NCBI RefSeq assembly: GCF_030269925.1
Contig: NC_085116.1
Coordinates: forward strand, 4,588,001 to 4,652,000
DNA: 64,000 nt
Reading direction: 5' to 3'
Source: Bombyx mori
Taxonomy: Eukaryota > Arthropoda > Insecta > Lepidoptera > Bombycidae
Both the position numbers and the translations under genes were made by a program. Of the stretch, positions 56,594 through 64,000 are shown one piece after another (the first letter of the stretch is position 1; each line of letters opens with the position of its first letter). A model generated the notes under the pieces. It ran no database searches. It worked only from the letters and a program-made list of their open reading frames with translations, and was not told where the DNA came from.

Positions 56594-56982
56594 TGTCGGC
56601 GGCAGCGCCACCAGGGATGGCTAAGCGGTAGTTTCCGTCATCACTCGTATTCGATTGAACGTCAATAAAACTTTTTGAATAATAGTTATTGAAACTCAAC
56701 ACACACAACTTTCACAATGACAGGGTAAACCGACAGTTTCGTTCCACATACCGACAGACTGACTGCCAAAGACTCACTGACTGAGACGGACGGACCGTCT
56801 GATACGGACCGAATGACTGTCTGACACGGAATGCCACGACTCTGTCCACGTACCGCCATTTTATACTGTGGCGCCACGGAGTCTACCCTACATTTTGTGA
56901 CATTTATCAAAACAACATTTCATCATTTAAAATAATAGTCAAAACAACTTCTTAATATTACTAAAAGTTGTTAACCACGACA
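56594..56982 (-). repeat. LTR, right copy
   Basis: 389 bp, the partner of 54128-54530. Its outer end CCACGACA joins the LINE 3' tail at TATATATAATTATAA. Confidence 0.75.
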
Positions 56983-56991
56983 TATATATAA

Positions 56992-59900
56992 TTATAATTT
57001 TAGGTTAAAACTGTTGAGGAATAAGATAATAATTTTATAAATAACTGGGTCTACTGTATGTAATAAATAAGGTACAGATATAGGAAAAGGAATACTAAGT
57101 GATGATAAAGAACTATAAAGAAGTGAATGATCAAAAAGGGGACATGAAAGAATAATGTGATTTAAATCGCCAATGTCCGCACCGCACTCACACTTACTAC
57201 CATGACATGGGGTAAATTGGGATCCTGGGGTAAATTGGGACAAACCTGCGGAAGATTCTCAAAGTACCTGTAGCACGGAATCTACCTAATTTTGTTTATG
57301 TTAATATTTATCAATGTATAGAAGAAAAACCAAGTTAACTATGGAAGTACTAAATATGAGTTAAGTTGGTCCCAAAAATTCGTCAAATTAAATTGAAAAT
57401 AGTGGTTGAAAAGTGCGTTTTAAAACAGCTTACAGAACTTTTAAAAAAAGTAATATTATCGTTGTTTTTTCAGTAACATCACAGTTTATATAAGTTTTTA
57501 ATACATCTGGAAATACCACAACAAACGGTAAGTTGCAATATTCTTATTTTAAATACAATATTTCGACAAAATAAAAAATGTATATTTTTTCCTTTCTTTT
57601 TGGGGAAAATTGGGACGTATGTAGGGTAATTGGGAACGAGACTGGAAAATTTAGGGACGAGAAAACACGAAATTGGAACGCCAAAAGACAAAATAGGGAT
57701 GGCTTGTTAGGGTTGTCACTGATATCTTATAATAGATTTTTTAGCCTATACTATCACTTAATTGCGTGATGTAAAGAAGGTTAATGTGTTTATCAGTTAG
57801 TTTATGTAAGTATTATAGGTAAAAGAAAAGTATATATATAATTACTTTTTTTCGCGACATTTACCTTGTAATATCTGCCCGGTCGTATGTTCTTTATAGC
57901 AATAAAAAAAATTAAAAGTTAAAAGAACTCAAACGAATCAAAACTTTTGTTATTTCAGAATCTATTCACGCGTCGAATCATGATTTTGTTAACATTCAAA
58001 ACGCACACACAAATAAAAACAGGCCTCAGATTTTAAATGTAACATTAATTAAAAATCCGAGATATCCAATTATGAGTGAGTGAATTAATTGAGTTTAGTT
58101 ATTTAGCTTAGAAAGAATTTCTTTTATTTTTGTTATTATTGGCAGTAATCAGATAAAGCTGTTTTTTTATCTTATTCACCTGATATCTTACACTTGCTCA
58201 AAGATTATTTTGAAAATGTTGATTAAATAAAATTGTATTATTGCATTTCCAGTCCTTTTGTTTTCTATTTTTTATTCTATTTTATCATTTGTTTCAAAGT
58301 TGTGATTTTTAAGGAAATTAAATAATAATTTTCTAAAATATAACATGCACATACTTTTTTTGATCATTGTATTGTTGATTATCATTCACGTCACATCGCT
58401 TCGGAATAGAAACCAGCTTAATTTACACTATGTTGTGTATTGTGCTTAAATTATGGATTGTATTCATCATTTCGGTCCATATAAATAATTATATGGCACC
58501 TACCTATATATCGCAGTACTGCGAGTTGACAACCCTTACAAATATCCCAATTTAACCCTTAACCGTGTCAATTTACCCCGGACGCTGGGTAAATTGGGAC
58601 GGCCATTATTTTACCGATTATTTCTTTAAAATGAATAATTAAAATTATGTAACGGTTTTTATCACCTAGGTACGTTCAAGACTCAACTTATTTCTTTGGT
58701 TGAGCAGTGACTATTTAATTGGAACTATTTTAAAATTCAATCTGAAGGTCGATTTTGTCCCTATTTACCCCATTGTACGGTACTATCCAGCACTCCGATC
58801 GTCGCTAGATGTGCCGGACTACACGTGTGGCCTAATCTCATCCGTATCAAACTGGAAGTCTCGTGGCGTTTAAAATTATATTTGTAGAACCATGGTTTGG
58901 AAGGAATGGTTGGTTGTACCCTTCGGTAATATTTTGCTTTAACGCCATTATACCACTGTGCACTCCAAGCATTATTCAAATATGTTTTAGGAAGGCTAAC
59001 TAAATCATGACTATAATTTTTGAAATAATAAATATCACCACAATTGATAGCCTCGTTTGCAATTCTATCAACTATTTCATTTCCTTTAATTCCGCAATGG
59101 CTAGGTATCCATACAAATGATACTGTAAGATTTTGATCCATACATTTCATTAACAGGTTTCTACAGTCTAAGAGAATAGGGTAAATCGGTTGAGATTTAA
59201 AAGGAAATTTTGCAAGAGCCTGTAAAGAACTCTTTGAATCGGTTAGTATTAAAGTTTTCTTTAGTTTGAATATCAAAATGTATTCTATGGCCTTGTATAT
59301 TCCAAAACATTCACCAGTGAACACTGATGTTTCAGATGGTAATTTTATCTTTTCAACTATTTTTGATTGCGAATGGTAGACTCCTACACCAACACAACCT
59401 TGAGGGTGTTTGGAAGCATCTGTATATATATGGTTATAGTCATTCCAGTCTTGGTCTATTACAAAATTAAAGTTAGTATTTGGTTGGGGTTGATACTTAG
59501 AAATACCCATGTCAAGATGAATATCCGGTTTTAAAATCAATGCCATATAGTTTACACAAAATAGAGGGAAAATATGAGAGTGATTAGTTGGAGTTTGAAT
59601 AGACAAATATTTTCTGTAGCTAATTATTAAACATGGTAACTGTTTATGTTTCCAAAATGAAGAGTATTCTATGAGTTCATTTAAAGTTTTAAGTTTGGTA
59701 ATAATGTGATTATTTTGAATTTGTAGGGATTTGAAAACGAATTTATCAGATAAATATTGACGTCTCAAATGAAGAGGAGGATCAACACATTCTACCTGTA
59801 ATGCTGTAACAGGACTAGATTTCATGGCTCCAGTGATAATTCTGAGTGACTTAGACTGTATAGTGTCTAGTTTTTTGAAAGCATTCACATCCCCTGGTTG

Positions 59901-61589
59901 AAGTAAAAAAGTACCATAATCTAAAACTGATCTTACTATGGCATTATATAAAAGTTTTAAATTGAATGGGTGGGCACCCCACCATACACCGGCAAGAGAA
60001 CGTAAGATATTCATATTACTCAAACACTTGTTTGTAATGTAATTACAATGTTGAATTCCATTCAATTTTGAATCTAAAATTAAACCTAAAAATTTAACAT
60101 GACTATTTACAGAAATTAATTCATTCTCATACAATATACTAATTGGAGGAAGAGAACGTTTTCTAGAGAATACAACAATAGAACTTTTGGAGGCAGAAAG
60201 GGAAAGTCCATTATTATCTAACCAAGATTTAAGAGTTAGAAATGAATTCCTAAGGGATAAGCAAGCTTTATGTATGTCTTTATTGCAAGTGTACATAAGG
60301 AGGTCATCAGCATATTGAAGAATTCTTACTTGATTTCCAAGGGTCTCTTCCAAATCACAAGTGTATATATTGTATAAAATTGGACTTAACACAGATCCTT
60401 GAGGAAGACCTCTCCATAAAGTTCTAGATTGTTGTGAATTTGAAGAGGTAGAGTTTAAAATGATAGTTCGATTTGACATTATAGTAATAATCAAGTTAGC
60501 AAGTCTAACAGGAACCCTTATTTTCTGTAATTTGTAAAGCAGTGTAGGAATATGTACATTATCATATGCAGCGGAAATATCCAGAAATCCAGCTACAATA
60601 GATTCAGAGTTTGAGAAAGCTACCAAAATATCCACTATAAAGATAGCAAGATTGTCCATTGTGCTTTTACCCCTTCTAAATCCGTTTTGACTGTCACTGA
60701 GTAAACTGTTACTTTCCACAAACCATTCTAGTCTAATTTTAATTAAATGTTCTAAAATTTTCAACATTACAGATGAGAGAGCTATGGGTCTGTATGACAA
60801 TACATCTGATGAAGATTTACCCGGTTTGAGAATGGGTAAAATAATTTGTTTTTTCCATGACTCTGGGATAACACATGTAATGAACATAGAATTTATAAGG
60901 TTGAGGTAATATGTGAGACTAGAATCACTCAAATGGACAAAGAAAGAATAAGGAATCTTATCATCACCTGGAGCAGAGTCCTTAAGATTCGAGATTACCC
61001 CCTTCAGTTCATTAAATGAAAAAGGTAAATCAAAATCTGAAACTGGATCTGAACATGAGAAAGGAAGGACAGACGGGATAAGAACTAAACATTCTTCTGG
61101 AACATAAGGGGGAGCTAATTTATCAAGAAACTTGTCAGCCAGATCATAAGGCAAGTCTTTGACTGTATTTTCTTTATATGCAGATCTAAATCTTCTTATT
61201 TGGTTCCATACTTCAGAAGGTGAGATATTAGGACAAATCGAAGCACAAAATTTTTTAAAACCTTCTCGTTTCTTTTTTAATAAAAGATTCCGAGTACTAT
61301 TGATTCTTTCTGTTAGAATATCAAAATTTTCTGTAATAGTTTCTTCTAAATATAATAATTCGGCTGCTTTTCTCTCCTTTACCGCCTGAGTGCACTCCCG
61401 GTCCCACCAAGGAGGAGAAGGAATAAAAATACCAGAAGGGCTTTTAGAAGGGAAAACTTCATCAGCTGTTTCTATAAAAGCAGAAGCTAAAATTTTTGCT
61501 TGTGCATCGGAATCTAAGTTATTAATATTTTCACAGTTGGCAAGTTTAATATCCAAACGCGATTGAAACGTTTTCCAATCCTCATCTGT
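56992..61589 (-). pseudogene. LINE ORF2: reverse transcriptase + RNase H, split by insertion
   Basis: An open frame of 931 codons (61556-58761) continues 5' without an ATG to about 61589. Numbering from the TTG at 61556: RT motifs at SAPGDDKIPYSFF (194-206), FRRGKSTMDNLA (293-304), GFLDISAAYD with catalytic Asp 326, LPQGSVLSPILYN (384-396) and YADD (415-418). RNase H follows: YTDAS (D713), GECFG (E749), LTDSKSSL (D773) and NEIVDRIANEA (D830). All of these are intact. The frame is cut after GVLDSTV by the 1.57-kb DNA element; beyond it, 57206-56992 supplies the rest, CHGSKCECGADIGDLNHIIL and the stop. The RNase H places it in the I/Outcast-type part of the jockey group (inference). Only the insertion, not stops, breaks it, but the endonuclease region is absent. 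Confidence 0.85.
57207..58773. mobile_element. Unclassified DNA element with reiterated GGGTAAATTGGGAC
   Basis: 1567 bp that interrupts the LINE reading frame, so its limits are fixed to a few bases. Both ends carry inverted ATGGGGTAAAT(T/A)GGGAC; the left end has the motif twice in tandem (57207 and 57224). The motif and weaker versions recur inside (about 57603-57640 and 58556-58600, the latter in both orientations). No open frame of note. Repeated subterminal motifs are usual binding sites of a transposase supplied elsewhere. I cannot name the superfamily, and no clear target duplication is visible. Confidence 0.65.
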
Positions 61590-61590
61590 G

Positions 61591-61690
61591 TGCTTAGTGC
61601 GAGTTTTGTAACGTTCTCACTAGCGAGCCAGTTTGCTCAAATTTGTATGCAATTGGAACAGCGCCCCTAGCGGCAAACGTACTCGGTGTT
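61591..61690 (+). mobile_element. Palindromic MITE, family M1, left half
   Basis: GTGTGCTTAGTGCGAGTTTT, a changed arm (AACGTTCTCACTAGCGAGCC), and GGAACAGCGCCCCTAGCGGC match the left half of 40889-41063; the right arm is missing. It abuts the truncated 5' end of the LINE. Confidence 0.6.
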
Positions 61691-62149
61691 ATTTTGTGAG
61701 TGCGAGTTCATATTAACGTTGTGATCTCGTAACCGAGTAATTTTACCGAAATGAGTACTACGAATGACATTTGTGCGAGTGCGTGTTACAAATTAGTGGA
61801 TTTTAACGTTTCGATCGAGTATTTCTTTAGTAGTTTTATTTTTCCAACTAGAGAGGCAAAAATATCTTGCCATAGAACCTAATTTTTTTTTATGAAAAAT
61901 GATAATATGGAGTGAAATGGATTTGATTAATTTGAAGCATTAATCAATTGGCATGGAATGAAATGTAATGAGATCAGATAATATGGGATAAAATAATAAT
62001 ATAATCTCTGCAAAATGCTGATTATATACTGAGATTTTTTTCAGTGGACCTTTTCGAAGACTTCGAGAAGCTACGTCCAGCGGTTTTGTTTAATTTTTTT
62101 AAATTTTCGCACTTTCACAGGTACTAAACAGTTAATAAACCCACGTTAC
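61691..62149. other. Spacer, nothing recognised
   Basis: No gene recognised. Confidence 0.4.
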
Positions 62150-62585
62150 TTTGTTATTGCACAGATGGGTGGACGAGCTCCCGGCCCACCTAATCTTAAG
62201 TGGTTACCGGAGCCCATAGACATCTACAACGCAAATGCCGCCTCCCACCTTGAGATATTAGTTCTAAGGTCTCAGTATAGTTACAACGGTTGTCCCACCC
62301 TTCAAACCGAAACGCATTACTGCTTTACGGCAAAAATAGGCAGGGTGGTGATACCTACCCGTGCGGACTCACAAGACGTCCTACCACCAGTAATTACAAA
62401 AATTAATTTTGCGGGTTTGATTTTTATTACATGATGCTATTCCTTTACAGTGAAAGTCAATCGTAAACATTTGATAAGTACATATTTCATTAGAAAAATT
62501 TATACCCGCCGGCGGGATTAGAACATCGGTGCATTGCAAGATACGAATACACCGGACGCCTTAACCTTTAAGCCAGGACGGTCTC
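62150..62585 (-). mobile_element. Bm1 SINE, near full length
   Basis: Minus-strand copy from the tRNA-like head (GGCTTAAAGGTTAAGGCGTC, box B decayed to GATGTTCTAATCCCGC) through the body to TCTGTGCAATAACA. A moderately old copy. Confidence 0.8.
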
Positions 62586-63240
62586 AAAATTACACTTATA
62601 CACGAAGAAATATTAAATACGCATTAACTAAGAAACATTAAATAGACAAAATAAAACAATTCACACAATTTAGCTCCTCGCGGTCCCTCCAAAATGTCTT
62701 TTCACCTTTTTTTCCTAGTTGTTCAATTGTAAATGAATAAATCAAAATCAAATCGAGTTTACGTTCTATACGGTGAAAAATGAAGAATTGTGAGTGTGAG
62801 TTGAGATATGCTACTCGCTTCGCAGGGCGTTTATTCACCGAGAGCAGCAATAATATTATTTCTCGTATATTGGTAGCACGTGATGTTTTGGCATTAGACC
62901 GTCTAAATGAAATACAACGCATTTTAACAGCATTTTAATGGGAACCTACTACTTACAAAATTATTCGGGTAATGTCACGTGTTCAATACTATTTTGTACC
63001 TTTAGAATTAAAGTGGCTCAACCCAAAATTCTTAGTTTCTGGTAAACTTCAATATTGTAATACAATAATTGTATTTTTTTAGTTTTTCGGTTTAAACACT
63101 TTAAGGCATGCCATTTTATTTGAAAAAGACAGAAAGAGTACTTTGTCCTTTTCTAGACTAAAAGAGACTGTTTAATTTTATAAGCTGATAGAATAATATA
63201 GAAAAGAATAATAGGATACCCTCTAATCGTCACATTGGAA
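62586..63240. other. Spacer, nothing recognised
   Basis: A 94-codon open frame (62638-62922, minus) has no recognisable motif. Confidence 0.4.
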
Positions 63241-63531
63241 AAAGGTATGGCTTTATCATTTTATCATTTAAATTATTTTTTATTGCACTTATAAAACTAA
63301 TTTAATTTACAATATGTAACTACATATATCTATAACTAATCCGTACTTGTCAAATTCCTCATAAATTGTCAATATTCTTAATAAAATTCCTATTAATAAT
63401 ATACAAGTGCAAATGTTGAGCTGCTTGCCAGAAATGATATAATAGTGCTTTGTTTTTTTGTTGTTTCCTTGTAGGCTGCCTGTAATAATCTAAATCTGTG
63501 TGAAAGGCAATAAATGATTTTATTATTATCT
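63241..63531 (+). other. Possible LINE 3' tail
   Basis: GGCAATAAATGATTTTATTA preceded by TTGTTTCCTTGTAGGCTGCC looks like the 3' end of a transcript or LINE with an AATAAA signal and a TTATTATTAT tail, but no coding part is present. Confidence 0.25.
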
Positions 63532-63986
63532 ACTAATGGTAGTCCAGTGGTCGAAATTTTACCATAATTTATTTAAATTTTAAGTTTGAACATTATTATA
63601 GTTCTATTGTCACCTTTCTATTATCATCATTTCTATAATAATCATTGCTCTATGTCGCCAAGGCTACATTATAGAAAAATAATATTAAAGACAAAAAATA
63701 TTAATCTATTCTCAATTTGACCACAGATTGATAAATCAATAAACAAAAAAAGTATAAATGCATGTGTGTGTGTGTGTGTCAAATACATGGTAATGTGTGT
63801 AAGGTTTTTTTATTCATTTAGTTTATTTTTTTATTGTTTATGCACAATTAAAAAAAAAAAATCAAGCAGTCAGCAATCTGCACTACTTCTCTATATTCTC
63901 TATGAGTGTGGGAAATTTCGTACTTCTCCGTCCGCGCAATTTTCGTAAGAAGGAGTCCAACATTTTTGCTGCACGTATTACCTACT
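63532..63986 (-). mobile_element. Helitron family B, older copy
   Basis: Minus-strand match to 28007-28432 over its whole length, with CTAG decayed to CTAA-like sequence (TACTAATGG on the plus strand), a (GT)n run at 63764-63779 and ACGTATTACCTACTTA at the 5' end. More diverged than the other copies. Confidence 0.6.
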
Positions 63987-64000
63987 TAAAATGTAGGTTC

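Larger units (their letters stand above)
54128..56982 (-). mobile_element. Non-autonomous LTR element carrying a tandem array
   Basis: Two near-identical terminal repeats, 54128-54530 (403 bp) and 56594-56982 (389 bp), each bounded by TG...CA (TGTCG...CGACA) and flanked by TATA on both sides. The inside (2.06 kb) has no gag or pol; it holds a three-tier tandem array, a Bm1 piece and an R1-like LINE scrap. I favour the minus orientation: the LTR then has a TATAAAATGGCGG promoter-like motif, and next to the 5' LTR a TGGGATCAGG primer-site-like sequence appears. It inserted into the 3' untranslated region of the LINE. Confidence 0.75.
53952..61592 (-). mobile_element. 5'-truncated RNase H LINE, split by two insertions
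   Basis: A non-LTR retrotransposon on the minus strand whose pieces are 61592-58774, 57206-56983 and 54127-53952, ending in a 30-base poly(A) (T run at 53952-53981). A DNA element (57207-58773) splits the protein near its C-terminus, and an LTR element (54128-56982) splits the 3' untranslated region. The remaining LINE is about 3.2 kb. The 5' end, with ORF1 and the endonuclease, is missing. Its poly(A) end lies about 130 bp upstream of the PNLDC1/Trimmer ATG. I see no clear target duplication. Confidence 0.85.

Noticed and set aside
1..64000. Assignment to the silkworm W chromosome because of the transposon load
   Set aside because: Autosomal intergenic DNA of Bombyx is also transposon-rich, and the window holds an apparently functional gene; nothing here fixes the chromosome.

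Overview
This is animal nuclear DNA from a moth, almost certainly the silkworm Bombyx mori or a very close relative. The evidence is many copies of the tRNA-derived SINE Bm1, lepidopteran-type Helitrons, mariner and maT (DD37D) transposons, R1-, CR1/L2- and RTE-like LINE scraps, AT-rich intergenic DNA, and one spliced gene with GT-AG introns. All calls come from reading the sequence; no database search was run.

Layout. From 1 to about 37 kb I find no convincing host gene. It is AT-rich spacer carrying roughly a dozen Bm1 copies and relics, at least eight Helitron-type elements in three families, a broken mariner (10147-11429), a broken maT transposon nested inside a Helitron (12285-13591 within 12078-13806), LINE 3' ends and two older tRNA-type SINEs. 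At 37315-38614 lies a maT (DD37D) transposon with TA target duplications and an uninterrupted 346-residue transposase.

The one host gene runs on the minus strand from 53822 (ATG) to 39584 (stop). I assembled 11 exons whose phases all agree, giving 532 residues. It is a PARN-family DEDD 3'-5' exoribonuclease with a C-terminal membrane anchor, the architecture of PNLDC1, known in silkworm as Trimmer, which trims pre-piRNA 3' ends on mitochondria. Its introns are loaded with transposons. The most striking is a structurally intact Ty3/gypsy (Mag-like) LTR retrotransposon in intron 4 (47672-52095), antisense to the gene, with identical LTRs, a 5-bp target duplication and a complete gag-pol frame. 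Intron 2 carries a hAT-type MITE with a perfect 8-bp duplication, and intron 8 a MITE inside a MITE.

Upstream of the gene, only about 130 bp before the ATG, begins a 7.6-kb nest: a 5'-truncated RNase H-bearing LINE on the minus strand (53952-61592), split by a non-autonomous LTR element (54128-56982) that contains a three-tier tandem array (46-, 34- and 25-bp units sharing one core), and by an unclassified 1.57-kb DNA element with reiterated GGGTAAATTGGGAC motifs (57207-58773). The end of the window holds another Bm1 and a Helitron.

Biologically, the window shows a gene of the piRNA (transposon-silencing) pathway surrounded and invaded by transposons, at least two of which look recently mobile.
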